Shown here: positions 1 to 11,670 of the stretch, piece after piece
Layout of the letters: each line of letters opens with the position of its first letter
How positions within the stretch are numbered: the stretch's first letter is position 1
DNA from: Thermothelomyces thermophilus ATCC 42464
Lineage: Eukaryota > Ascomycota > Sordariomycetes > Sordariales > Chaetomiaceae
NCBI RefSeq assembly: GCF_000226095.1
Contig: NC_016478.1
Span: 2,780,001 to 2,844,000 of the forward strand
Reading direction: 5' to 3'
DNA: 64,000 nt
Notes under the pieces: generated by a model
Seen by the model: the letters and a program-made list of their open reading frames with translations, nothing else
What the model was told of the DNA's origin: nothing
The model's database searches: none
Program-made: the position numbers and the translations under genes

Positions 1-1
1 G

Positions 2-664
2 GAGATAGCCAACGACGCCGCGATATGGATGGCGCTAGCGCACAAGGTGGCGAGGGAATCTCACGCCTCGGGCTATGGTGAGCCAATGGGTGCCTGCATC
101 ATTCAGCGGGACGAGGGGAGGACAACGCTTGTTGCCCTTGCTGGCGATGCTCGCTGGTGTCCGCGAGGAAAGGTTGGGTGCTCTGGGAACCCAATGGCAC
201 ATTCGGCCATGCGCGCCATCAGTATCGTTGCGCAGAAGCTTGTCCGAGCCGAGAACAGAAAGACGGAGACCAGGCCGGAGCCCATTCTTGAGTTCGAGGC
301 CTTTCAGGACAAGCCACTCCTTGACGACGAGAAAGCGGTTTATGACTTGGAGCACCCAAACCCGGACGGCTACCTGTGCCACGGGCTCGAGATGTACCTC
401 ACACACGAGCCTTGCGTTATGTGCTCAATGGCCATCCTTCATTCGCGCATGGGCAAGGTTGTCTTCCGTCACCGTATGCCGCTGACGGGCGGGCTCTGCG
501 CGGAGGATCGTGGCCGGGGTCATCCTGCCCTCAAGGGTGCCGATGGCGGCCGAGGGCTCGGCTTGTTCTGGCGGCGGGAGCTGAACTGGAGCATGGTCGC
601 CTGGGAATGGGAATCGAGCGGCTGTCTGCAGCCGCTTAGGGTCGATGGGGCGACTCATGCCTAG
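2..664 (+). CDS. TAD3: tRNA-specific adenosine-34 deaminase subunit Tad3 (3' part)
   Basis: Partial gene: the frame is open to the left edge, so the 5' end lies outside the window; the first internal ATG is at 29. Tad3 is the non-catalytic partner of Tad2 in the heterodimer that converts adenosine to inosine at the wobble position of tRNAs. The deaminase signature is visible: a zinc-binding HEPCVMC motif (two cysteines two residues apart) followed by SMAILHSRMGKVVF. At the first zinc/active-site motif the sequence reads AHSAMRAI, so the catalytic glutamate of the usual H-A-E is replaced, as is typical of Tad3 and unlike Tad2. The protein ends with the family-typical aromatic tail (LFWRRELNWSMVAWEWE). 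No intron is seen in this part. Assignment to Tad3 rather than Tad2 rests on the missing glutamate and the tail. Confidence 0.88.
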   Translation, partial: EIANDAAIWMALAHKVARESHASGYGEPMGACIIQRDEGRTTLVALAGDARWCPRGKVGCSGNPMAHSAMRAISIVAQKLVRAENRKTETRPEPILEFEAFQDKPLLDDEKAVYDLEHPNPDGYLCHGLEMYLTHEPCVMCSMAILHSRMGKVVFRHRMPLTGGLCAEDRGRGHPALKGADGGRGLGLFWRRELNWSMVAWEWESSGCLQPLRVDGATHA

Positions 665-2096
665 TACCTGCCCGCCGCTCCTCGTCTAGCTTGACATGGC
701 ATGTATAGTTTGTAAGGATCTCGTGTGCATTATCGGCATTGCTTTGGGTTGGCAAAGCAGAAGCCAGGGGAGTTCGGTAGTTCTCTCGTCGAATTGGGCA
801 TTGTGGGCGCGACGGTCATAAACCGCAACCCCCCCCCGTTTTTTTCTTTCTTTGCTGAGCAACTGGGGTACTGGAGGCCGGCGTTAGATAGGCAGTCTCT
901 GCGAGCCTGGCGTTGCCGGATGTGGAACGGACTAACCGGCGCATGGAAAAGTTAGAGGCACATTATGACAAGGGTTAGACGGCGTTGGTCAAGATAACAT
1001 GTTTATTTTTTAAGTCGAGGAATGGTCAAGACCCCAGAACAACTTGAGTTATGAACAAACAGCCATATTCATGCAATTGTGCCACTAGTAGTGGGGCTTG
1101 CTGAAGGGTTACGGATAGATTTCCTTCCCATCATACGTGATACTTTGTTTGGCGGCTGGCGATAGCAGCAGACGGACGATATGCCGCGCAGAGCATCTCT
1201 TCCTCGGCCGATAAAACCAAAATGGCAGAGCCACACCTCCGGTTCTTACAAACACACCCACATTCAAACCGGGGGAGTTTGCGGCATCAAGAGACCATTG
1301 ACCGATGCAGGTGAGGTAACAGTTCGGCGCTATAACTGGCATTTTATAGGTACCTGACCGCACCTACAATCCTGGCCAGAAAGCTGGGCCTTGATGAATC
1401 CCGAGTGTGCAAACAAACTCCAAGATCGTCTCGGCTGGAGCCGCACAAATGGTGCCAACGGCCCGGGGGGGAGGGCGGGGAACCCCACTTTGACAGGACA
1501 ATCAGGAGGAAGGAACAAACACGGGCAAACCCGCAGCATCAAGCCGCAGATGTGTGGGTCAACCCGCTGCCGATCGAATCCTCAGAAGAAGATCAGCGCT
1601 GATTCGACCGCCGAGCCTCTACGAAGGACCTCGAAGGGTTCGCGAAGGGCGCGCAGGCAACGTCAGCACTTGCGCAACCTTCTGACTGCAAAACTTCATC
1701 ATTGTCGGCTCACTCCTCTCGAGCGCTCTCGTACACGCCCGACTCTCCCGACTTCTTGCATCCCGGAGAATCAAGGTTCCTACCGAAGGAAGGAGTCTGG
1801 AGTCGCACTCAAACGAGACATGGAAGGACAAACGCTTTGCCGCAGCCGGGGCCGCGCCCCATATTGCAAACAGCAGACTCGATAGCTTGGTGCCTGCGGT
1901 TCGATAACACGAGTAAAGCTTTCCTTGGGTGTTGCTGTGGTAGTCTCGGGACTGTCCTCGCCGTCGAATGTTGAAGTGCAACATCACCGGTAGACAAAGA
2001 CGTTTCGAGAACGAGCCGCGACGGAGATTCTCTTCGCAATACAACAACTAACATCTAGGGATCCAGAACCCGACCACTTCTGTGGAAGCGGCCAAG
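665..2096. other. Intergenic region between TAD3 and the antiporter gene
   Basis: About 1.4 kb with no open frame that resembles a protein. It must hold the TAD3 3' UTR and the promoter and leader of the antiporter gene. No clear TATA box or RNA gene was recognised. Confidence 0.5.
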
Positions 2097-4022
2097 ATGC
2101 CGACTCTGGCCACCACTAACTTCAACATTCTTCTCAGCGTGCTGGGCGGTTGGTTGTCGCTCTTCGGCTCGGTCTCGTACCTCTTCAAGGGGAGCTTCTA
2201 CCTCTCCGAGGCCCGTATGTCGCACCGAGCATGACCCGCAAGGCCGAGCCTCCGCGCCGCTGAGCAGCCGGAGAAAAGGGGCCGGAGAAAAGGGGCCGGA
2301 GAAAATGTGCCGGAGCACGCTAACACGGCCCTGTCTTAGCCATCTCCCTCCTCGTCGGCGTCGCCCTCTCTCCGCGCGCCGCCAACTTCATCCGCCCGCT
2401 CGAGTACGCCCTCGGCTCCCCCGATAAGCTCGCCTCCATCACGCTGGCCTTGTCGCGGCTCGTGCTCGGCGTCCAGCTGGTGCTGGCTGGCGTCCAGCTG
2501 CCCAGCCGCTACCTCAGGAGGCAGTGGAGGCCGCTAGCGCTGCTGGTCGGGCCCGTCATGGCCGCCATGTGGATCGTCGCCAGCCTGCTGGTCTGGGCCC
2601 TCGTGCCGGACCTCCCCCTCCTCCACGCCCTCGCCGTCGGCGCCTGCGTCGCCCCCACCGACCCCGTGCTGTCCAGCCTCATCATGAAGGGCCGCTTCGC
2701 CGACCGCAACCACCCCAAGGGCCTGCAGGACCTCGTGGTCGCCGAGGCGGGGGCGAACGGCGCGCTTGCGTATCCGTTCCTCTTCCTTGCCCTGTACTTG
2801 ATCAAGTGCCTCGGGGACGGGAGCGGGGACGGTTCTGCGGCTGAGCACCACGGCGGCGGCGGCGGCGGCGCGAGGGCGGCGGTGGGGCAGTGGTTCGGCG
2901 AGGCCTGGGGCTACGCCGTGCTGCTGGGCATCGTGTACGGCGCGGTGGTGGGCTGGCTGGCCAGGGAGCTGCTGCGCCGGGCCGAGGAGCGCCGGTTCGT
3001 CGACCGCCAGAGCTTCCTCGTGCCGGCCGTCTCCCTCGCCCTCTTCGTCGTCGGGACGTGCGGCATGATCGGCAGCGACGACGCGCTCGCCTGCTTCGCG
3101 GCGGGCAGCGCGTTCGCGTGGGACGACCGGTTCCGCCTCGACGCCCTCGACGACTCGCTGCAGCCGACCGCCGACATGCTCCTCACCGTCCCCGTCTTCC
3201 TGTGGTACGGCGCCGTGTGCCCCTGGGAGGCGTTCCGCGCCAGCCCCGTCGTCCCGCTCGGCAAGCTGGTCGCGCTCGCGGTCCTGGTGCTGCTGGCGCG
3301 CCGCCTGCCCTGGGTGTTTCTGCTGCACTGGTTCATCCCGCCGATCGGGCAGGCGCGGCAAGCCGTCTTCGTGGGCTTCTTCGGCCCCGTCGGCGTCTCG
3401 GCCATTTTTTACCTCTATGTCGCCCTGGGTTTCCTGCGTACGCTGGACGTGGACGGGAAACCCAGGGCCGATGTCAGGTTGCTACCCGAGGCGGTGACCG
3501 TGGTGGTGTGGTTCACTACCATTTGCAGCACCGTAAGTCTCTCTCTCTCTTTCTCTCTCTCCCTTTCTCTCTCTCGTCGGAACAATCCGAGACCTCGAGG
3601 AGAGCGATGCCAGCTAACAAATAGCCTTCGAGTTCATCCACGGTCTGAGCATCCCGTTCGGAAAAATAGGTCATTTTCTACCAGGGACTGCCTCCCGCGA
3701 CCCGTCGCCGCCCTTCGGACCTCTCGGAAGCCCGGCTTCCTCTGCGCACGGAGACGAACCCGGCACCGGGCTGAGGCGTTCTGTTTTCAGGGCCAGGGGA
3801 TCATCCGGGCCCAAGGTTCAGCCTAGGCCGGGAGAGGCTGTGCCTGATCGGCGGAAGGCATCGCATTACGGCAAGGACGTTCTAGTCGACGTGGTGGAAG
3901 CCAGTCAAGTCGCGCCGGCCCATGCCTCCGTGCCGTGCGAGCGGCGGATGATTCGGCTCCCCGACGAGCCGACGATGGCCGGAACCCGGGAAACGTGCGG
4001 ACATGGCCGCGCTGAGCGCTAA
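2097..4022 (+). CDS. Nha1-type alkali cation/H+ antiporter, possibly decaying
   Basis: CPA1-family plasma-membrane antiporters exchange Na+/K+ for H+. Exons: 2097-2214, 2340-3532 and about 3625-4022; intron 1 is GTATGT...TTAG with a GCTAAC branch point. The protein has many hydrophobic helices, the TDP motif (residues 146-148), a WDDRF segment and, after the last helix, HGLSIPFGK followed by a polar tail ending near RMIRLPDEP. Two oddities. First, the motif that in active CPA1 antiporters reads E-S-G-x-N-D-G is here EAGANGA (Asn179 Gly180), so the essential aspartate is missing. Second, the clear donor at 3533 (GTAAGT) and the only usable acceptor (AG at 3623-3624) do not keep phase into the HGLSIP frame; a weak donor at 3537 (GTCTCT) would. 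The family is secure; whether the product transports ions is doubtful. A divergent paralogue with another role is the alternative. Confidence 0.72.
3536..3574 (+). repeat. TC-rich simple repeat inside antiporter intron 2
   Basis: A run of CT/TC dinucleotides with TTTC interruptions directly follows the 5' splice site. It is a pyrimidine microsatellite that may vary in length between strains. Confidence 0.8.
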
Positions 4023-5701
4023 TAAGCACAGCTTGGCAGCTCGGAGGCTTAACAGGAGAGAGCAGTCTGGCTGCTTGCTCCCCTTCCTGTCCCCCTTCTG
4101 TGTGGCAGTCACCATTTGAAGAGATGCGAGAGCGCCCTGGCCTGCCTCCCATGAGTAGCGCGAACGTCAAAGGTTAAAATTTTGGCCGGTGTTGATTATT
4201 AATATTATTTATTATTGTCATTGTTGTTGTTTTTCTATGTCGCCTTCGCCCCCCAGGTCCTTTCAGGGGGATCACTCCGTTCAGTTTGTGATCCGTCCAA
4301 GTACTGTGTATATTTGTATGTACACAGTCTATGTAGCACCATGAGCGAAGCGTCTCCGCTCTTTTGGTGGAGGCCATACACCGCGTTGGCGGACACCCCA
4401 TTGGAACCCCGAACCATCCTCCGTCCAGCTCCAGCTGTCAAACCGGATGAACTAAATTAGCTTCCCTCCACTATCGCAGTGGCGAATCTTCTTGGCTGGT
4501 TCAGGGCGCGCTCGAGATCCAGTGGGACCGCAATTGCTCCATCTTCCTGCATCGGACGGCGTTGACTTGACCTGATTCAGCAAACACGCTTAATCGCATT
4601 GAGAAGCTGGTTACACAAGGACAGAAGTTGTGTGCACATTACACTTGCATGACAATGGCAGAAACTCGTTCATATCCGAAGAAATCAAGGCATTGACCGA
4701 ATTCGGAAGAATAAAAAAAATCATGCCGCAGTAGTTCACTTACTATACCTTGCTAAATCGGGTGTCTTTGACTAAGTGGAGGGAGCTGCTCGATGATTTG
4801 CCATGCGCGTGTCTCGTGGCGACAGGGTGGCTGAAAGTGATGTGGTCAGGCGTGCTGTTGCAGAGATTTGTGAAAGGGCGTGAGCTCACCGCCCACGGTC
4901 TCATGCCTTATGTGCAGGAACTCATGGGAGATACTTGTGCTCTAGATCAGGAATTAGTAGTACATGTACATGCACCTTGCAAGATTCACTACTCCGTACA
5001 TGTGCTCGTCCGGTAGTGTCGGCACTCTCTAGTGTGCGAATGCTTTCTCGTGTCGCAAATTGGGGCTTGCAAGTTTGGCGTAGCTCGCAAAATATGCATC
5101 TGCACGTAACTAATACGTACTTGCCGTGACTAGCGCTTAGAATGCGAGCGTAAACCAGATTTCAATGCCGGATCTGTATCCCGCCGTTACACACACTTAC
5201 TGCGGTGCTTTGTGTTCGGGCCATCATTTCCATTGCTAGTTGCAAACCCTCGTTATATCCATAACTACACTACGAGGTATGCGATTCGCTGCGCACCGGC
5301 CACCTGTCGCAAGGCCCAGCGCACTCAATTGCGTGGCCCTGCCCAAACTCAATGTTTGAGTTTTGACGTGACCCGAGATTACCAGGTTCCTGACAACTCT
5401 GGGTCCGCCAATTTCTCTCGCGGGGAGGGAGCAATTGTACCTTTCCGTCCAAAACAGCCTCTGCATCATCGCCCTCCTTCGGCGCCTTTTTATTTATTTT
5501 TTTTTTTTCATTCAATCAGATCCTGCTCACACTCAGCATGCCGACGCTGTCGAGCGATTCTCTCTAGTCGGAATCCGTTCCCTGCCCCATTTTGCTTCTC
5601 GGCGCCCTGCGCTGTCGCCGCCCCCCCGAGACAACCCGTGTTGCATCCCATCCCACCTCAATCTTTACAGCAAGTCGGCCACTTCCCGCTTCCCAACAAA
5701 A
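4023..5701. other. Intergenic region and leader of the Mga2-like gene
   Basis: About 1.7 kb without a convincing protein frame. It contains GTACATG words near 4970-5000 and one TACTCCGTA word (4990-4998). At 5488-5518 there is a strong T-rich tract ending in TCAATCAG, which could be either a CT-type promoter element or the 3' end of a leader intron; I cannot decide between these. Confidence 0.45.
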
Positions 5702-8700
5702 ATGGCCGCCTCAGCACAAACACAATGCGAGCCCGAATTCGACATATCGCACTACATCAACGAGTCGCATTTCGCTAACGAGTTCATCGATTCTGACGAA
5801 GGGAGTCCGCTCCCCGACCTGCTGGATTCCAATGTTGCCAGCCCGCGCGCTCACCGCCCTCACAGCTCCGGCGCCGATTCGTCCCACGCCATGCAAGATG
5901 CTTCGCGAGACTGCGGCTCTCCCTCCGAAGCCCTCGGGCTCGTGAGCACCAGTCCCCGCTCTAGGGATGGCCATCGCGGGTCTACCTTCGACTCGGCGTC
6001 CTCCAAAAGAACCTCGACCACGGCCTTGACGCAGCTGACTGCCGGCGATTCCCGGGCGGACGGCGCCGCTCATCGGAAGACGGACTGGGAAATGATGGTG
6101 GACTCTTTCTCTGCGTCCGACGCCAGCAGCTTCCCGATTGGGGATCAAACTCTCGACTTTCTAGACGGGCGTGCCGCCGCCGCACAGTCATCTCTCCATA
6201 GCCCGATGGACAGCCCCAGTCCGTTCGGCTCGGCTCTCACGACATTATCGCCGGACGCCATGATGGGCTCACCAGCAGCCGGCGACGAATCTTACCTAGT
6301 GAGTTTAGGCGCGTCCAGTACCGGTGGTATCATGCTAACCATGTCGGGAAGCCGTTCACCTTCAAGTCCTCAGGGCCGCAACCAGATGCGACGGCTCAAC
6401 CGCCCCCTTGCCTGCGCCCCTCTCGACCGGCATCGGCGGTGAAATACGAATTTCGGGGTTCCCAGGAGACAGGCGGCACAACTTCAACGGGCATGGCCTC
6501 TCTTCTGGACGCCCTCTATCCAAACACGGGTCAGCTCGTCTCAGGAAGCACGTTCTTCACAAATAACGCGCACGTGGCTACACAACCACCTGTTGACTGT
6601 CAACCATACGGTCCGGGGCCCTACACACTAGAAGTCAGCGCTACCAACACCAAATCGCGAGTCGAGACACAGATCACGATTAAACTCCGACTTCCCCAGC
6701 TCCCTCTGGGCGTTACAAAGGTCCATCTCCCCAAGCATACCATCAGCAAACCCAAATTCTGGGCAAAACCGCCTCCGCAGCTGTCTCCGGAGATGCTTGA
6801 GCTGCACACTATGCTCGTCTGCACGAGCGCAATGCAAGTCCCGCAGCAGAAGGCCGCGGCGCTGCAACGGGCTCAGAAAGCCGCGGGACGTCGCGGGAAG
6901 AAAACGGATGCAGAGTCAGAAGGAGAGGACGAAGAGGTAAAGACGCAAGAAGGCGGTGAAGTGCAAATCTGCGAGAACTGCATCGGCAGAGAGCGGAAGC
7001 GAGCGGGCCGTAAGAAGTCGAAGCATCCCCAAGACGAGGAGGCTTGGAGGCGGGACGAGGCCAAGCGCGTGATTGTTTTCAACACCCAAGAGGTCAAGGA
7101 TTGGGTTCTGCAGAGCCAGCCCGAGGTCGGCCCTCGGAGGTTCTGGCAGGTGGAGGCTCCGATGAGAATCGCCTGCTACTGTCGGCACCACGCCGAGAAG
7201 CAGGGATTCCAGATCATCTTCACCCTGACCGACCATCTCGGCAAGCTTGTTGCTCAGACCATGTCGGAGTCTATCATGATCACCGACGACCACAAAACAA
7301 CAAGCCCCAATCCCCCGCCCAAGCCTGTACCGGGGCCACCGCCGCCAGCCGCAACGCTCACACCGCGTGAAGAGTTGCCCGTCCAGGTAGCGCCGGGTCC
7401 TGGACCTTCGCTAGAGTCCTCTCCCAGCCTGGACATGCAGGCGACGAGGCGCAACTCCTCGAGCTCAACACCTCTCTCAGCAATGCCGCAAGAGCAGCAC
7501 CAACAGGCTCTGGCAGCAGCTCAGCATCTCTCCCGCCCAGCATCCCCATCCTTCCCCACCGGTCCGGCGAAGAGGCGGAGGGCGAACAACTCGACGACGA
7601 AGATCCCCAACGATTTGGCCATGACACCGCTCGATACCTCGTTCTCATCCGCTCCCACCCGCGTGCCTAATAATAACTCTTCCTCGGGCCCCGCCATGGT
7701 CACGCCAGCATCGTCGACGTTCTCCCCTACGCCGCCTCCATCGTTCCCGCCACCCCCGGAGCTGCAATTGTTCGGCCCTGGGTCTGCTGTGCCTGAGCAG
7801 TCGACGAATCCGTTCGGGAACAGTCAACGTGCGAGCGGCAACAATGCCCAAATTCTTTCGCCCAACCCCAGCAGGACACCTAGTCTGGCCAACCTAGCCA
7901 TGTCCATGTTCGGTCCACAGTTGTCGAACCGTCAGAACCCCAATGTCAATCACGGGCCTCGACACTCGCCGAATGCTGCCCCTGGACAAGGGAGGCCTCA
8001 ACAGCCTCAAACGCAGAGGGCTATCTTCAAGGTCATTCCTGGCGAGGGACCTGTTGCCGGCGGTATCGAGGTTACGCTGATGGGCCAGGGATTCGAAGCT
8101 GGGATGCAGGTCATGTTCGGCGATAAGCAGGCTCCTGGAACCATGTTCTGGTCATCGGAGTCTCTCGTGTGCCTGTTACCCCCATCCGAGATGGCGGGAA
8201 TGGTTCCCGTCACCATCAAGGGTCTCAACCTAGGCCCCCACTGGTTCCGATATGTCGATGACAGTGAGCAGCAGCTGCTCCGCACTGCGCTCATGATTCT
8301 CGGGAATAAAATGACTGGCGGGTATGAGGATCCGACCGAATTCGCCAGGCGTATTATCAAAGAGTCGGCGAACGGTTACCCATCGGGCAGCGGCGATATG
8401 TCCGGCGCCGAGGGTTCTTCCAGTCGGCCCATGGACAATTTGGAGAATCACCTGCTCAAGCTGATGGAGCTCATGGACCTCAGCAACAGCACCCGAAAGC
8501 CACGGCTGAACCTCAGGAGAAGGGCAACGGGGCAGACCATGCTGCACCTGGCTTGCAAGATGGGCCTGCACCGCTTTGTCGCCGGCCTCCTCGCGCGAGG
8601 AGCAAATCCGGACCCGCGCGATAACGGCGGCTATACGGCTCTGCACATGGCGGCCATGAGCAACCATTGCGAGATTGTCCGGCTACTGATCGCCCACGGG

Positions 8701-10022
8701 GCGGATCCAACACTGCGAACCTTGTCAGGTCTGACGCCCGCGGACGTTGCCAAGTCGAAGGAAGTTGTGCGCATCCTTCACCGCTGCGAGCAGCATCGGC
8801 GACCTCGGAGCGATAGCTTGCCACACAGCCGGGTGAACAGTGTTGCGAGCTTCAAGTCCCTCCGAGCGTTAGCGTCTGCGTCCCACGAGCTCGCTGAGAC
8901 GTCGAGCGATGACGCCGAGCCTGAAGACGAGAGCTCGGAAGAGTATTCGGAAGCCTACTCCTCTGACATCCCAGACGAGTCTGGAGCTGTCGAGGAGCCC
9001 GGCCTTCGCATGCGCCGCAAGAGCGCTGCCAACACTCCTGCTCGCATGAGAAGTCCGTCTCGTCCCCGGCGACGTGGTACTGACGCAACGAGCGCGCTCA
9101 TGGCGGCGATCAAGGAACAAGTCGCCGCTCAGTTCCAACAACTTCAACAGAGGATGGGACCACATCTCCAGTATCTGCCCCAGCTCCCTCAGCTTCCTCA
9201 ACTCCCTCAGTTGCCCCAGTTGCCCCAATTTGCGCAACTTCCCAACTTTCCCCAAGTTCCCAACATGCCCCCTCTGCCGGAATACCATAATCCTGTCCTG
9301 CAACGGCTTGCCACCATGATCGGCGGCGCCAGGCCTCCAGGGCCGGGCGAGGAGGAACCCTCAACCAGGCCCACCGAGAGCGCCTGGCAATACTTGTCGC
9401 CCTTCTCGACCAAGGCTGCCACCCCGCCGCCTGCGTACGACGAGCTCTTCCCTCAACAAGGCGACCTCGACACAAAACGGTCCTCTGCGGCCAATGCGGC
9501 TGCCGACGCCGTGGCTGATGCAAAATGCGCCGCCCTATTCGACCAACCCCAGACTTCAACCACGGCGAGCGCCGTGACTACTGCTGCCGTCGAGAGCACG
9601 AACGCTCCCGTGGATGACAAGGCCGAAGAGTCGGAAGACCAGGAGATCCCTGCGCTGCTGCAGATTGGCCGCAAGGATGCCATCACCCGGGAGCAGCAAG
9701 CCACGCTCCGGCGAGCCCACGCGCAGAATCTGAAGAGGCTGAGCTGGGACCGTAACCTGTTCTTCATTTGGGTATGTTTTGTGATTCAACTTTGAGTTAT
9801 TCTAGCGACGGTTATCTTTAGCTAACAAACACTCCTCAGATTCCCCTGCTCATCCTCATGATTGGCGCCATGATCTACCACGGCATGTCAGGCTTCGTCG
9901 CGACGACCCGCAATCCGATTTCGGTGATGGCTCCCAAGGTGCAAGTCGAGGTGCCTGCTGCCAATCCCGATGTGCGACAGGCGGCGGGGGCACCAGACGA
10001 AGTTGTCGCTACTGCGGTATAG
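5702..10022 (+). CDS. Mga2/Spt23-like membrane-tethered transcription regulator
   Basis: Exons 5702-6298, 6352-9771 and 9840-10022 give 1,399 aa; both introns are in phase with CTAAC branch points. Spt23/Mga2 proteins sit in the ER membrane as dimers, sense lipid saturation (and hypoxia) and are cut by a ubiquitin-proteasome step to release a nuclear factor for the fatty-acid desaturase gene. Visible parts: an acidic N-terminus, a conserved central block near 400-540, an IPT/TIG domain at about 754-824, ankyrin repeats at about 920-1002 (GQTMLHLACKMG, GYTALHMAAMSNH), a QLP repeat tract near 1143-1160, a PPAY motif at 1225-1228, and a single C-terminal TM helix (IPLLILMIGAMIYHG) coded across the last intron. 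The start at 5702 was chosen because the conserved-looking acidic N-terminus begins there; the frame stays open upstream to 5435. Domain order and the tail anchor make the family call strong; Mga2 and Spt23 cannot be told apart here. Confidence 0.93.
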
Positions 10023-11646
10023 GTCGATGTTCTCGATGCGAGTTAAGAAAGGCTTTTCCTGGACGGTATCTGTACTGTTTTTTAACAATTTGCTTTATCA
10101 TCCCAAAGCGTGCGACTGTTTACGACTTTTGTGGGGGGGAGAGAGAGAGGGAAAGGGGGAGGGGGGTTGGTAAGGGCGCAGGCGTACGATGGAAGGGGAA
10201 TTATTGTGTTTTTTTTTCTTTCTTTTTTGGATGGACACGCTTTACTCGGGGGTCATCGTTATGGAACGCAGCAGGGTCTGCTGTACAAGGCTAGATCGGC
10301 GGATTATAATCACCTGATGATTGCTGGTGCCGGACGTTGTATGTTTGCTTTTACCGATTCCCATTCTATTGACATGTATTGAATTGATCGGACTGTCTGC
10401 GTTGTTTGTTTGATTTTGTCCGGCGATACGGTCTTTGTCGCTGGGGCAGGTGTGGGGTCGTCAGAAAGTTTGTTTATCCGTTATGCCTTCTTGTACTGTA
10501 TATAGTTGATAGATATCATTGTAGGGAGGGTTCTCGAGAACTAGCAAGTCCTTGTGCCATGTTATGGGATCAGTCTGTGTATTATTGAAGGGTTCTGTCC
10601 TTGCACGAAATAACTACAGTGTCGGTTGATAGGGGTCAAACTCAGCCACCTCATCCATGAACTGAACCTCAAAGGGGGCGCAGCATTTTGTACGAAACCA
10701 GGTGCTTTGGGAAGTTTGCTGCTACGCCATCATCTTTCCAAGCTACTTTCTCAAAATGTCGGCCTTGATGCCAAATTGTTATGTTGCTCTTGCCGTTTGT
10801 GACCCGCCATTTTCTCTTCCCCCTTTCCGCTCCCTCCTCCCTCCTGCCCAAGCCCCAAATTCCAAACTCCCATACTCCGTACGCCCTTTTACATATATCC
10901 AACCCCATGGCGCATGGCAGCGGTTGCTGTTGAGTGACGGATCGGTGGACGGCTTGTAGCAGGTCGCATAACTTTCTCACACACAGATAGATGGTCACAC
11001 TACGGTTCATCATTCATTGACGGCTATCCTCCTCCACGCACGCCATGTTACATACGGAGTACAACTTGCCGAATTTAACCCCCCACTACCCCCGGCCCCC
11101 TCCTCTTCGCGCCGAGCGAAGTGACAACTCGCCTCCCAGCGCGCCTTTTTTTTAATTGCGTAACTACTCTACGCCCTCTAAGAGGGTAATAATTGTGAGA
11201 GATGTAAGAACGAGAAAGGAAAGGAGACATGGAAGAGAACATATCGGGAGACGAAGAAAAGTATGAGAGGGGCGCACACGACTCGCGAAAAACGGAGGTG
11301 AAGTCTCGGCAGCCGGGTAAAGCAGTATACTGCTGGACCGACATAAGGAAAATGCCGGATAATAACAGGACGAGGGTGCATGTCTACGGAAATAGTAAGG
11401 CGATATTTCAGAATGGTAGTAATGATTATATTATACCTCGTAGTGCAAACAAAGTGTGGCGGCCTGGGCGGCTCGCGGAGAGGTGGGGGGAGGGAGGGGG
11501 GAAAGAAAGGAGGGGGAAGAGAACAGTGAAACGTCGTACGGTACAGTACCACCTACCGGTCAACCAGTGGATGAATGCCTTTTGGAGGGTCGCTGTGCGA
11601 CGTGTCGTGCGTATGCGCATCTGCCTGTGGTACGGGGTGGTCAGTA

Positions 11647-11670
11647 CTGCTGCTGCTGCTGCTGCTGCTG
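11647..11670 (+). repeat. CTG trinucleotide repeat, about 8 units
   Basis: Perfect CTG units in intergenic sequence. Short open frames here read poly-Leu, poly-Cys or poly-Ser but have no support as genes. Confidence 0.9.
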
